NCBI GenBank assembly: GCA_003158475.1
Contig: PMJR01000050.1
Location: 1 to 55,324, forward strand
Direction: 5' to 3'
Source: Ignavibacteriota bacterium
GTDB lineage: Bacteria > Bacteroidota > Ignavibacteria > UBA10030 > UBA6906
DNA: 55,324 nucleotides
Program-made: the position numbers and the translations under genes
Shown here: in pieces, positions 33,461-42,208 of the stretch
Layout of the letters: each line of letters begins with the position of its first letter
How positions within the stretch are numbered: the stretch's first letter is position 1
Notes under the pieces: generated by a model
What the model saw: only the letters and a program-made list of their open reading frames with translations
Database searches by the model: none
What the model was told of the DNA's origin: nothing

Positions 33461-34815
33461 TGCCGGCCCTCCCCTGTTGACTGTCCTACGCTCGATTCAT
33501 TCGCGGAGATCGCTTTTTCCTTCAGCGTTCCCGCGTTCCCCGGGAAGACGTGGAGAGGGATGTCTTTCTTGAGTATGAGGGCCTGGAACTTCCCCCAGAG
33601 ATAGGAGAATATGTTCGGCGACTGTGGATCCGGAATCTTATTGTACACCGGGGGGATTGTCCGGAGATATGCGACGATGGCATTCAGATCGTCCGGTTTC
33701 ATCGAGGCAAACGCGGGCCACGGCATCGGATAGGGGATCATCCGTTTTCCGTTCCGGCGGATCCCCTTCGTCAGAAACGTCTTTATCTGCTCGTCTGTCC
33801 AGTTTCCGAGTCCCGTCTCCTTGTCCGACGTCAGGTTGTAGGACACGACGTTGTCAAACGGGTACAGGTCCCAGCGCTGCCCTCCAGCAAATTTCAATTC
33901 TTCCGTCATGCTCCCATCTTCCGATACAGGGGAATGGCAGAATGCACAGCCGATCGTCGCAACGAGGTATTTGCCCCGTACGACCGGATTCAGTTTCGCC
34001 CCGCTCTCAAGCCCGGAATAGAACTCTATGACTTCCTTCTCGTTCATCGTCCAGACCGGCTTCCGGGCAATCGATGAGACATAGTTCGCGAGGTCCCACA
34101 TCTCGTGATCCGTCGCCGATCCGGCGAACGAAGGCATCGGACTGCCGTCGATCCCCGTGCTGAACCTGAGATAAATGTCGCGGGGAGTCGAACCGCCCCG
34201 GAATGTCCAGGACTCCGTAAGGTTCGTCGGTTTGAGATCATTCCCCCAATCATCCTGGAAATCCGTCGTCATGGCATCCTTCCCCGTTCCATCAACTCCG
34301 TGACAGCTCCCGCACTGCAGTGTTTCGTATGCCTTCTTCCCAGCCGCTATGCTGAGCGGGGAGGAAGGAACCGCCGCACCGACATTTATCGGCTTCGGCA
34401 TCTCTCTCGAGAAACGGACTGAAAATGATTTTACATACTCAACGACCGCCTTCAATGAGTCATCCCCGATGAACGGTTTCCAATCGGGCATCGCCGTCGC
34501 ATGGAGGCCGTTCCTGACGGTCGTCAGGAGATCCTCGTCGGTCGGGATGCTCCCCGACTCCGTGGAACGGAACTTGAATTTTCCGGTTGTAAAGTCCCGG
34601 GGGCGAGGATTCAGCAAAGCAGACGCGGGGCCATTCCCTTTCCCTTCACTGCCGTGGCATGCCACGCATCTGGATTCGTAAATAGACTTTCCCGGCAAGG
34701 GATCAGCGGCCGGTTTTCCGGTCTGGCCATCCGCAAAATACGGGGTTAACGCCTGACCGAGCAGCAAAGCCCCGGAACAGAGGCCCGCACGAGCAGCCCT
34801 CTTCCAATCTGGCAT
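33457..34815 (-). CDS. Tri-heme cytochrome c, exported
   Basis: 452 residues with an export signal (about 28 residues; MPDWKRAARAGLCSGALLLG). Three CxxCH motifs are visible: CVACHGSEGKG, CGSCHGVDGTG and CAFCHSP, each starting a separate heme domain. The third domain resembles the neighbouring mono-heme protein (shared pattern GKY-AT, NLT-D-ETGL, TDEQ and PMPW). ATG at 34815 has AGG about nine bases upstream; the frame to 34941 lacks a signal. It is transcribed with the mono-heme gene from a promoter at 34992-35020, leaving a leader of about 170 bases. Confidence 0.9.
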   Translation of the reverse strand: MPDWKRAARAGLCSGALLLGQALTPYFADGQTGKPAADPLPGKSIYESRCVACHGSEGKGNGPASALLNPRPRDFTTGKFKFRSTESGSIPTDEDLLTTVRNGLHATAMPDWKPFIGDDSLKAVVEYVKSFSVRFSREMPKPINVGAAVPSSPLSIAAGKKAYETLQCGSCHGVDGTGKDAMTTDFQDDWGNDLKPTNLTESWTFRGGSTPRDIYLRFSTGIDGSPMPSFAGSATDHEMWDLANYVSSIARKPVWTMNEKEVIEFYSGLESGAKLNPVVRGKYLVATIGCAFCHSPVSEDGSMTEELKFAGGQRWDLYPFDNVVSYNLTSDKETGLGNWTDEQIKTFLTKGIRRNGKRMIPYPMPWPAFASMKPDDLNAIVAYLRTIPPVYNKIPDPQSPNIFSYLWGKFQALILKKDIPLHVFPGNAGTLKEKAISANESSVGQSTGEGRQ

Positions 34816-34899
34816 GGGTGCGCCTTTCTGTTGTGGTTGTGAGATCCTGAGCTGGGTGTCGGGGGGGATAGAGACAAAAAACCGGCAAATGCGGTGTGG

Positions 34900-34920
34900 C
34901 ACGATTCTGCTGAAATCGTG
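34900..34920. repeat. Inverted repeat in the cytochrome leader
   Basis: CACGATT-N7-AATCGTG, a perfect 7-bp dyad, lies in the leader of the cytochrome genes about 85 bases before the ATG. It could be an operator or an RNA hairpin. Nothing else is seen between 34816 and 34990. Confidence 0.4.
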
Positions 34921-34991
34921 GCTACGGGGGACAGTCCGCATTGCCGTTGCCGGGAGAATGTGACATGAACAGAGAACAGAGAATGCGATTG

Positions 34992-35020
34992 AATCTATTC
35001 CGAAGAGAGATAAAAGTCAA
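34992..35020 (-). promoter_or_regulatory. Promoter of the cytochrome genes
   Basis: Minus-strand TTGACT (35015-35020), a 17-bp spacer and TAGATT (34992-34997). Matches are 5/6 and 4/6. Its -35 forms the left half of a palindrome whose right half is the -35 of the divergent promoter. Confidence 0.5.
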
Positions 35021-35029
35021 CTTTCTCCT

Positions 35030-35058
35030 TTGACTTTTGCATTCCTTTTCGACACAAT
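35030..35058 (+). promoter_or_regulatory. Promoter of the glycine-zipper protein gene
   Basis: TTGACT (35030-35035), 17-bp spacer and CACAAT (35053-35058). The match is 5/6 and 4/6. The -35 lies in the palindrome AAAAGTCAA-N9-TTGACTTTT (35012-35038). The predicted start near 35065 supports initiation of translation downstream of that point. Confidence 0.4.
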
Positions 35059-35111
35059 TAGATGGTTTTTTGCGACTACTCCCTCACTGCGGGATCATTG
35101 GCGAGGAGACG

Positions 35112-36971
35112 TTGGAGAGCCTGATTCTCATAGAAGCTGCGGCAGGCTTGATTTTGCTCGCGGCGTTCGCATACGCCGTCGCCAGGGTGCTCAGCCTGCG
35201 ACGGCTAGGGGCTCAATTCTACTACCGCCCCCGGAGGGAACCCGTCCCGCTGGCAACCATACTGAAAGACGTTTTCCCCGATGCCCAGCTCTCGCCAAAG
35301 GAAAGAGAACAGCTTCACAGGTTCGGTATCGACGGAGGAGGTCCCCACTGGACCGAGTGGATACACCGGCAGAACCTGAGCAGGCTTTCGATTATCAGCA
35401 AGTCGGGAGAGTCCGGCTGGTCCGGGGCAATGACGCTTCACAAGCTTCATGAAACGGACGGCCACATTACGGAATCGATCTCGTATCTCGTCCGGAGGCG
35501 GCTGGAGGCTTTTGCCGACCTCCGCAAACCCCCCCACGGGAGGACGAATGCAGGTGATGAGAGAACGAATGCCGACATGCATGACAGGCTGTTTGCCGAA
35601 CACATCCTCGCCGACAGCCTGAAGGGCCGCGCGCACAGCGTGACGTTTGCCGAGAGTCCGGACCGGGGGATCCACCAGGCCGTTGTGGACGGCAGAACGT
35701 TCGAACTCGGGGGGGCGCTGCAATTCGATTTTCAAAATCACTTCGAAGAATACCCCGGGACCAGCATACTGACCCCCGGGGATTTCTTCCGCGCAGAAGA
35801 GGGTCTTTTCACGATCGATCACGCCCCCGGATCATACAAGCTGAGCATACTCGGAGGCGGAGGGCTGGACGCGGCTTTCGGAACAAACAAAGCGCTTGCC
35901 GGAAATGTTGCAGTTGCGGCACCGCACATCCCCGTACTCGCCGCCGCGGGGGACGTCGATTTCCAGAACCCGTTTCTCACACTGGGGCTCTCCACCATGC
36001 GGGAGATACGTCTCCTGAAAAAGAAGCACACGAACCTGCTGACGTCGGTGAAGAACATCGGGCTGGATGCCGCCGGGACCGGGATCGGCAGCTTCGCGGG
36101 AGCAAAGGCGGGCGCGACAATCGGAACTGCGGTCGCTCCGGGAATGGGGAGCGTCGTCGGCGCAATCATCGGGGGGATCAGCGGCGCATTCGCCGGACGG
36201 AGCATCAGCAACAGGATCAAGTTCTCGCGGGCCGAGACAGCCCGGAGCCACTACGAAAAGAAGATCCTGGAATTCGAACAGAGGGTCCGGGAGGTGACAC
36301 GAGCGGCCATGGATGCCCTTGAAACCATCCTGGAACGGGAACGGTCTGTGCTGGCGACCATGGGGTTAAAAAGAATGCGGGAACTCGAGGCGCTGACGAC
36401 ACGCCTGGAATCAAAGCGCCGGAGCGCGTACGTGCTCCCGCGCGAATCGATGCGGGATTTCTTTTCCCGGTGCGAGACGGACATCCGCGAGGAGGCGAAG
36501 GAGATCGATGAGGCTCTGCGGGGTATCTCCTTCCGTGAGAGAGTCCTCTGGCCCGGGGAAGCGGCGGCCCGACTTTTTGTCCAGAAGAAATACGTGATGG
36601 GACACCTGGCGGAGCTTGTGACCGCACGCTCCGCTCTCCTCGATCCCGCCTGCTCTCTGGGTGACGTGGAGCGGACGGAGGTGTGCCTGGAACTTCTCGC
36701 GGCGTTCGGCGGACATGAGGACGACATCCGGAAACATCTTACCCGGTACAAAACGACCGCGCTGGAGAACCTCCGAACTCTGATCGATTGGCCCCCGGTG
36801 CTGCTCAAAGAGCTCGCGAGGACACGCGCGGCATCGCTCAGGCGGATCAGCGGGAAAGCCGCGATCCTCCGCCGCACTACCGGGGTGGAATTGAAACGGG
36901 ACGTCACAAAAGCGAAGAGAGCACAGACTCTCTTCGCGAAGGAACTGAGGAAGCTCGGACTTGTCAGATAG
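35112..36971 (+). CDS. Unrecognised membrane-anchored protein with glycine-zipper segment
   Basis: 619 residues from TTG at 35112, which has GAGGAG just upstream and begins directly with a membrane helix (about 2-26, ESLILIEAAAGLILLAAF). The open frame extends to TTG at 35037, but that lies in the promoter palindrome. The next 270 or so residues are probably a folded domain without recognisable motifs. A glycine-rich zipper follows (about residues 326-370: AGTGIGSFAGAKAG, then GMGSVVGAIIGGISGAFAG), after which the protein is alpha-helical with coiled-coil character and strongly basic at the end. Glycine zippers insert into or line membranes, as in TMP and bacteriocin-like proteins. I cannot name a family or function. 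It lies 12 bp before an MFS transporter gene. Confidence 0.6.
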   Translation: MESLILIEAAAGLILLAAFAYAVARVLSLRRLGAQFYYRPRREPVPLATILKDVFPDAQLSPKEREQLHRFGIDGGGPHWTEWIHRQNLSRLSIISKSGESGWSGAMTLHKLHETDGHITESISYLVRRRLEAFADLRKPPHGRTNAGDERTNADMHDRLFAEHILADSLKGRAHSVTFAESPDRGIHQAVVDGRTFELGGALQFDFQNHFEEYPGTSILTPGDFFRAEEGLFTIDHAPGSYKLSILGGGGLDAAFGTNKALAGNVAVAAPHIPVLAAAGDVDFQNPFLTLGLSTMREIRLLKKKHTNLLTSVKNIGLDAAGTGIGSFAGAKAGATIGTAVAPGMGSVVGAIIGGISGAFAGRSISNRIKFSRAETARSHYEKKILEFEQRVREVTRAAMDALETILERERSVLATMGLKRMRELEALTTRLESKRRSAYVLPRESMRDFFSRCETDIREEAKEIDEALRGISFRERVLWPGEAAARLFVQKKYVMGHLAELVTARSALLDPACSLGDVERTEVCLELLAAFGGHEDDIRKHLTRYKTTALENLRTLIDWPPVLLKELARTRAASLRRISGKAAILRRTTGVELKRDVTKAKRAQTLFAKELRKLGLVR

Positions 36972-36983
36972 GGCCCCCACTCC

Positions 36984-38252
36984 ATGGACAGACCCCTGCT
37001 GAACGAGGCGAAGACGCTGACACGCGAGCATTACCAGATCCTGTTCATGAGCTGGGCAGGCTGGGTGTTCGATTTCTATGACCTCATACTCTACACGTTC
37101 CTGCTGATACCGATCGGTCAGGAGCTGGGACTTTCGAACGTCCAGCTCTCCTTCGTCCTCGGGTCATCGCTCGCGGCGACGGCGGCGGGGGGAGTCATGT
37201 TCGGGCTTCTCTCCGACAGATTCGGGAGAAGAACCGTCCTGCAATGGACGATACTCTGCTACAGCATCGGGACGTTCCTGAGCGGGCTTTCGCCGAACCT
37301 TGCACTTCTCCTCGTTTTCCGGGTGATCACGGGACTGGGAGTCGGTGGCGAATGGGCCACCGGGCAGACATATGTGGGCGAGACGTTTCCCCCGCACGTC
37401 CGAGGGAGGTACGGCGCATTCATGCAGACGGGGGCGCCGATCGGCGTGGCACTGGCATCGGTGATAGGGGGGATCGTCGCACCGGTGATCGGCTGGCGGG
37501 CTGCGTTTTTTATTTCGTTCCTCCCGGCCGTGCTCGTGATATTCATCCGGAAGAGGCTTCCGGAGTCCGATGTCTGGTTGTTGAACAGGGAGCGCCGCGC
37601 CGCGGGCGAGGATGCACCGCGATCCGGCGCGGAGGATTTCGCCCGCAAGATCCGGCTCCTGTTTTCGGATTCCTACAGGCGCATTTTCGTTCTCTCACTG
37701 GTTCTGGCGATATTTGACATGTCTGCGTACTGGTTCACGTACTCGTGGCTTCCGGGATACCTGCACGAGGAGCGTCATTTCTCCATGGTGAAATCGGCGA
37801 TCTGGGTCCTTGTGACGCAGGCGGGGGGGTTCTTCGGATACTTCACGTTCGGGTTCGCTGCAGACAGCCTCGGCAGGCGTCCTGCGTATTCCATCTACGC
37901 AGTAATCCGGGCGCTCGGTCTCGCGATGGTGACGCTCTTCTGGGGACCCATCGCCGCATACCCGGGGATAATACTCGTTTTCATGTTCCTCGTGGGGTTC
38001 GGGACAGGCATGTTCGGCGGGTACGGCCCCCTGTTTTCAGAGTTGTTTCCGACGGATATCCGGAACACCGCCATGGGGTCGGCGTTCAACCTCGCCCGCG
38101 GAGTGCAATTCCTCACGCCCGTCGTCATCGTCTGGATCGCACGGTCCTACGGAATGGCAGGAGGCATATTCCTTGCCTCCCTGTTCGCACTCCTGACCGG
38201 GTCCTGGATCTGGATGTTCCCGGAGACAAAGGGGAAGCAGCTGGAAATTTGA
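36984..38252 (+). CDS. MFS transporter (metabolite:H+ symporter type)
   Basis: 422 residues and about 12 membrane helices. The N-terminal half has GWVFDFYDLILYTFLLIPI and the loop-2 motif GLLSDRFGRRTVLQ, with a helix-4/5 region LGVGGEWATGQTYVGE, matching the metabolite:H+ symporter (sialate, shikimate, aromatic acid or lactate-type) branch. The substrate is unknown. It lies 12 bp after the glycine-zipper gene, and the S53 peptidase starts 72 bp later. Confidence 0.92.
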   Translation: MDRPLLNEAKTLTREHYQILFMSWAGWVFDFYDLILYTFLLIPIGQELGLSNVQLSFVLGSSLAATAAGGVMFGLLSDRFGRRTVLQWTILCYSIGTFLSGLSPNLALLLVFRVITGLGVGGEWATGQTYVGETFPPHVRGRYGAFMQTGAPIGVALASVIGGIVAPVIGWRAAFFISFLPAVLVIFIRKRLPESDVWLLNRERRAAGEDAPRSGAEDFARKIRLLFSDSYRRIFVLSLVLAIFDMSAYWFTYSWLPGYLHEERHFSMVKSAIWVLVTQAGGFFGYFTFGFAADSLGRRPAYSIYAVIRALGLAMVTLFWGPIAAYPGIILVFMFLVGFGTGMFGGYGPLFSELFPTDIRNTAMGSAFNLARGVQFLTPVVIVWIARSYGMAGGIFLASLFALLTGSWIWMFPETKGKQLEI

Positions 38253-38324
38253 AGTTTACGCACGACGCGACCGGGTACCACTGTTCTTTGACACACACAA
38301 AACAAACAACGGGAGGAGAGGGGC

Positions 38325-39878
38325 ATGGCAAAAACCAGATCTGCCGGATCAGGCTACATGAAACTCGCGGGAAGCTTCAAAGCAGCACCGAAGGGAACAA
38401 GGACGGACACGCTCGGCGCCGATGAGGTCGCCGAAATCACGGTGCGCATCCGCGGGAGCAAATTGCTGAACCCACAATCGAAGCCGGGCAAACGCACTTC
38501 GCGCGAGGAGTTTGAAAAACAGTACGGCTCTTCGGACAAGGACCTCGCGGCAATAGAACAATTCGCCCACGAGCATCATCTCAGCATCGTCGAGTCGAGC
38601 GGTGCGCGCAAGAGCGTGATACTCAGGGGGAGGGTGAAGGACCTTGAGGACGCGTTCATGGTCCACCTTTCCCACTACCGGGACGCCGGAGGAAATGTGT
38701 TCAGATGCAGAACCGGCGAAATCTCGATACCAAGGTCGCTCGAGAAGATCATCGAGGGGGTATTCGGGCTCGACAACCGACCTGTCGCACGGCCGATGTT
38801 CCAGGTGGAAACCCGGGACGGGAAGTACATCAACCACGCAGCATCTCCCCAGAGTTTCTCTCCCAATACGCTGGCCGGTATCTACGGCTTCCCCAAGAGC
38901 GCGACAGGCAAAGGTCAGTGCATCGGCATAATTGAACTCGGGGGCGGATACCGCACAAAGGACATCAAGGCGTATTTCAACTCGCTGAATATTCCGCTTC
39001 CGTCCGTGAAGGCCGTCTCTGTCGATGGCGGGCTCAACAGTCCCTCAACGGCGGACAGCGCCGACGGCGAGGTGATGCTCGACATTGAAGTCGTTGGCGC
39101 TGTGTCCCCCGGAGCGTCAATGGTCGTCTACTTCGCGCCTAACACGGACCAGGGATTCCTGGATGCGATCACGACGGCCGTCCATGACACAAAGAACAAA
39201 CCGAGCGTGATCTCGATCAGCTGGGGTTCCGCGGAGAGCCAGTGGACCGCCCAGTCGCTGAAGAGCTTCAACGATGCCTTCAACGCGGCCGCGACGATCG
39301 GGGTGACCGTCTGTGCCGCTGCCGGGGACCAGGGTTCCGCCGACGGTCAGACGGACGGGAAGGTGCATGCAGATTTCCCCTCATCAAGTCCTTTCGTCCT
39401 CGCCTGCGGCGGAACAAGACTCACCGTGCACGGGACCGCCATACAGTCAGAAGTTGTCTGGCATGAGTCGAACGACTCCGCCACCGGGGGAGGAGTGAGC
39501 GATGTGTTTCCTCTCCCGGACTACCAGAAGAAGGCGGGAGTGCCGCCCTCGGCGAGCTCGGGGTTCAAGGGAAGGGGAGTACCGGATGTTGCAGGAGACG
39601 CCGATCCGCAGACCGGGTATAACGTGCTTGTCGACGGACAACAACTGGTGATCGGCGGAACGAGCGCCGTGGCGCCACTCATGGCCGCATTGATAGCGAG
39701 GGTGAACCAGGTGAGGGGGAAGGCGGTCGGATTCATACATCCCACGCTGTACGCCAGCCCGAAACTCTGCCGCGACATCACGCAGGGGGACAATATCACC
39801 ACGTCGACGCATAAGGGATACAAGGCCGGCCCGGGTTGGGATCCGTGCACCGGGTGGGGTGTTCTGTCCGGGCTTTAG
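38325..39878 (+). CDS. S53 family serine-carboxyl peptidase (kumamolisin-like)
   Basis: 517 residues. A pro-domain (about 20-160, Pro-kumamolisin activation) is followed by a sedolisin catalytic domain. Catalytic Glu249 and Asp253 lie in DGEVMLDIEV, the oxyanion Asp335 in AAGDQG and nucleophile Ser447 in GGTSAVAPL. The C-terminal calcium site shows CRDITQGDN (484-490) and GWDPCTGWG. The family acts at acid pH outside the cell, but this sequence has no evident signal peptide (MAKTRSAGSG...). GGGAGGAGAG precedes the ATG. Confidence 0.93.
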   Translation: MAKTRSAGSGYMKLAGSFKAAPKGTRTDTLGADEVAEITVRIRGSKLLNPQSKPGKRTSREEFEKQYGSSDKDLAAIEQFAHEHHLSIVESSGARKSVILRGRVKDLEDAFMVHLSHYRDAGGNVFRCRTGEISIPRSLEKIIEGVFGLDNRPVARPMFQVETRDGKYINHAASPQSFSPNTLAGIYGFPKSATGKGQCIGIIELGGGYRTKDIKAYFNSLNIPLPSVKAVSVDGGLNSPSTADSADGEVMLDIEVVGAVSPGASMVVYFAPNTDQGFLDAITTAVHDTKNKPSVISISWGSAESQWTAQSLKSFNDAFNAAATIGVTVCAAAGDQGSADGQTDGKVHADFPSSSPFVLACGGTRLTVHGTAIQSEVVWHESNDSATGGGVSDVFPLPDYQKKAGVPPSASSGFKGRGVPDVAGDADPQTGYNVLVDGQQLVIGGTSAVAPLMAALIARVNQVRGKAVGFIHPTLYASPKLCRDITQGDNITTSTHKGYKAGPGWDPCTGWGVLSGL

Positions 39879-39927
39879 AGGCTGAGGCGCCCGTGGGGAA
39901 TCAAAAGGAGTGCCGTCCGCAGTTCAG

Positions 39928-39943
39928 TCCCGCCTGAAATCGG
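39928..39943 (+). repeat. Dispersed 16-bp repeat, copy 1
   Basis: TCCCGCCTGAAATCGG, identical at 43107-43122. Both copies follow a GTGCCGTCC string and lie in non-coding sequence. A 6-bp dyad (CAGTCC...GGACTG) embraces copy 1. Confidence 0.4.
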
Positions 39944-39982
39944 CTGGACTGTTAGTCACGCCAGAGATCGTCGTGATTGTTA

Positions 39983-40069
39983 CTATGCATACGACTTCGC
40001 GGCGTCTGCAAAGGCCTTCAGGTTTTCCACGGGCGTATCAAAGAAATGATCTGAAAATACCTGGAGAGT
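39983..40069 (-). pseudogene. Coding-like remnant of unknown protein
   Basis: The minus strand has an open 28-codon frame ending in TAG: VTLQVFSDHFFDTPVENL, then KAFADAAKSYA. The composition and GC-rich codon third positions look like a C-terminal coding tail, and it has no start of its own. It overlaps nothing but abuts the phosphoesterase stop. I cannot name a family with confidence. The rest of 39879-40080 has no gene. Confidence 0.25.
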
Positions 40070-40080
40070 GACGGAGAGGG

Positions 40081-40737
40081 TTACAAGATTGACCGGTTCT
40101 CGAGCTCTATTATTTTGTCGATCGTCATCACGACGTAATACCCCTTCCCGGCCGGACCGCAATTGACGACCGGCAGCCCATCGATCCTGTCGATCCCGCG
40201 GGCTTCATGTATATGACCACAGATTGTGGCGTCGGGCTTCCTCAGTCTGATGAAATCACGCACGGCGCTGCTCCCGACATGTTTCCCTGAATGCGTGAGA
40301 TCGATCGCTGTGTCTTTGGGGGAGGCGTGGGGGACAAATATCTTCCAGCGGGCCGCAGCAACACCTTTCCACCCTGCCTCCGCCCGGGCCATGATCTCCC
40401 TCTCAGAAATTTCGTTCAGGGTGTGCAACGGCGAGGCGGGTGCCGCCGAGACGCCGAAAAATCCCGCCTCTCCGATCACGACGTCGCGGGAATCAATAGA
40501 GACACCAAGCTGTTCGAGCTTCCGCTCCAGAGGGAGCGGGTCCATGTTCCCCGCAACGGCAAGGACAGGCTTCCGGAAATCTTCGATCCGCCGGATCGCC
40601 TTTTCGAGTTCGGAAGGTGTCCCCCCCGTGGTAATATCGCCTGCCAGTATCACCAGGTCGAAATTTCTCTCCAGAGCGAGGATTCGCAAGACCATATCGA
40701 TCGATCCGTGCAGATCACTGAACGCAAGAACGCGCAT
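40081..40737 (-). CDS. Metallophosphoesterase
   Basis: 218 residues, calcineurin-like. Motifs occur in order: FSDLHG (D-x-H), LAGDIT (GD), AGNMD (GN-x-D, with Met where most have His), VPHAS (His) and CGHIHE (GHxH). AAGGAG lies seven bases before ATG 40737; the upstream ATG at 40743 would have the same sequence only two bases away. Substrates of this family include phosphodiesters and nucleotides and cannot be assigned here. Confidence 0.9.
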   Translation of the reverse strand: MRVLAFSDLHGSIDMVLRILALERNFDLVILAGDITTGGTPSELEKAIRRIEDFRKPVLAVAGNMDPLPLERKLEQLGVSIDSRDVVIGEAGFFGVSAAPASPLHTLNEISEREIMARAEAGWKGVAAARWKIFVPHASPKDTAIDLTHSGKHVGSSAVRDFIRLRKPDATICGHIHEARGIDRIDGLPVVNCGPAGKGYYVVMTIDKIIELENRSIL

Positions 40738-40787
40738 GAACATTCTCCTTTTCGATTTCCCGCATCATGGCGGACTGGGAGTCCTCG

Positions 40788-40807
40788 ATGTCCGGTACAG
40801 CGGACAT
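40788..40807. repeat. Palindrome between divergent genes
   Basis: ATGTCCG-GTACAG-CGGACAT, a perfect 7-bp dyad centred near 40797, is 50 bp upstream of the phosphoesterase start in the 292-bp gap to the TIGR03118 gene. Its size and placement fit an operator for a dimeric repressor. The rest of the gap holds no gene I can support. Confidence 0.45.
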
Positions 40808-41029
40808 TCTCCCCGTTCACGGATATGATTACCGGCGCCCGGCGCCATACTCGTCGTATGAGTCCTGTGTGCCCGCATGGCCGCCGGGCCGCAGGCAACT
40901 CTTCCATCCTCTCGTTTGTTTACAGACCAACCGGTACCCCCATGTGACGGCGGGTCCAACCATCGGGCCCCGTGATATCCCGCCGCCTGCGCAATTCGGT
41001 TCTCATTCCACACAAAAGAAGGAGGAGAA

Positions 41030-42199
41030 ATGGATACGTCCCCCCTGTTCCGGCTCTGCCGGATACCTGTCTTCACGCTGATCTCCCTGCTGGTCCTCTC
41101 CGAAGGGTGCAGCCACGGCGGTAAAAGTTATTCCCCGACCGGTCCTTCCCCAGACGCCATGGGAGGGAACGCCGCCCCCGCAAACCAGGCGCTGTCACTC
41201 GCAAAAGAAGACGGCGCGCAGAGTTTTCAGGTGAATCTCGTCTCGGACGTCACGACCATAACGGCCAGGAGAACCGACATGAATCTCCTGAACGCGTGGG
41301 GGATCGCAGTGACTCCCACCGGGATACTCTGGATTGCTGCGAACCATTCAAGTCTTGCCGTCGTCTATGACAAGAGCGGGAACAGCCTGAGAGCACCTGT
41401 CAGTATTCCGACGACCGGAAGCTCCACCGGAGGCGCCCCATCCGGAGACGTTTTCAATCCCACGAGCGGCTTTCCCGTCCCGGGAAACGGGTTGCCCGCG
41501 AAGTTCCTCTTCGCCGGGGAAGACGGGATCATCTCGGCTTGGAACTCGGGCTCCAGCGCCGTCGTCGCGGTTGACAGGTCCGGTGCCGACGCCGTCTACA
41601 AAGGGATCGCCCTGGGCTGGTCGGGAGGGCACGCCAGGCTGTATGCTACGAATTTCAAAGGTGGAACAGTAGAGATATTTGACGAGAATTTCAATCTCCT
41701 GAGCGATACGAAGTTCAAGGATCCGGGTATCCCCTCCGATTTCGGGCCCTTCAACATACGCAACATCGACGGGAAGCTTTTTGTTACATTCGCGAAGCAC
41801 AAGCCACCGGAAAATGCAGACGATCAATCGGGAGCGGGATTCGGGTATGTCGACGTCTTCTCCCCCGAAGGGAAGTTGATCAGGCGTTTCGCTTCAAAGG
41901 GGGCGCTGAATTCACCCTGGGGCCTCGCCGAGGTCGATGGGGGGAAAGGACGGGGCGGAGAGTTGATACTCGTCGCCAATTTCGGAGACGGCAGGATCAG
42001 CGTCTTCGACACCGACGGAAAATTCAAGGGACAGTTGCAGGACGAGAAGAAGAAGCCGATCACGATCCAGGGGCTCTGGGCCATCACGTTTCTCGACGAT
42101 TCCGAAGGAAAACACCCGGGATCTCAGAGGCTCTACTTCACGGCGGGACCCAACGACGAAACCGACGGAATATTCGGCTTCCTGAACATCGGGGAATAG
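41030..42199 (+). CDS. TIGR03118 family protein, exported
   Basis: 389 residues with an N-terminal signal ending near LSEGC; the Cys could be lipidated, although Glu at -2 is unusual. The mature part matches the TIGR03118 pattern: RRTDMNLLNAWGIAVTPTG, LPAKFLFAGEDGIISAW, GHARLYATNFKGGTVEIFD and NSPWGLAEVDGG, repeated blades of a propeller-like fold. No function is established. AAGGAGGAG precedes the ATG by four bases. The XRE regulator follows by nine bases. Confidence 0.88.
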   Translation: MDTSPLFRLCRIPVFTLISLLVLSEGCSHGGKSYSPTGPSPDAMGGNAAPANQALSLAKEDGAQSFQVNLVSDVTTITARRTDMNLLNAWGIAVTPTGILWIAANHSSLAVVYDKSGNSLRAPVSIPTTGSSTGGAPSGDVFNPTSGFPVPGNGLPAKFLFAGEDGIISAWNSGSSAVVAVDRSGADAVYKGIALGWSGGHARLYATNFKGGTVEIFDENFNLLSDTKFKDPGIPSDFGPFNIRNIDGKLFVTFAKHKPPENADDQSGAGFGYVDVFSPEGKLIRRFASKGALNSPWGLAEVDGGKGRGGELILVANFGDGRISVFDTDGKFKGQLQDEKKKPITIQGLWAITFLDDSEGKHPGSQRLYFTAGPNDETDGIFGFLNIGE

Positions 42200-42208
42200 A
42201 GCCCCCTC

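Noticed and set aside
34897-34910. TGGCACGATTCTGC, looking like a sigma54 promoter
   Set aside because: The GG and GC doublets are only nine bases apart instead of ten, and the site overlaps the dyad at 34900-34920.
35037-35111. Upstream TTG start for the glycine-zipper protein
   Set aside because: It lies inside the promoter palindrome, has no Shine-Dalgarno sequence and would precede the predicted transcript start.
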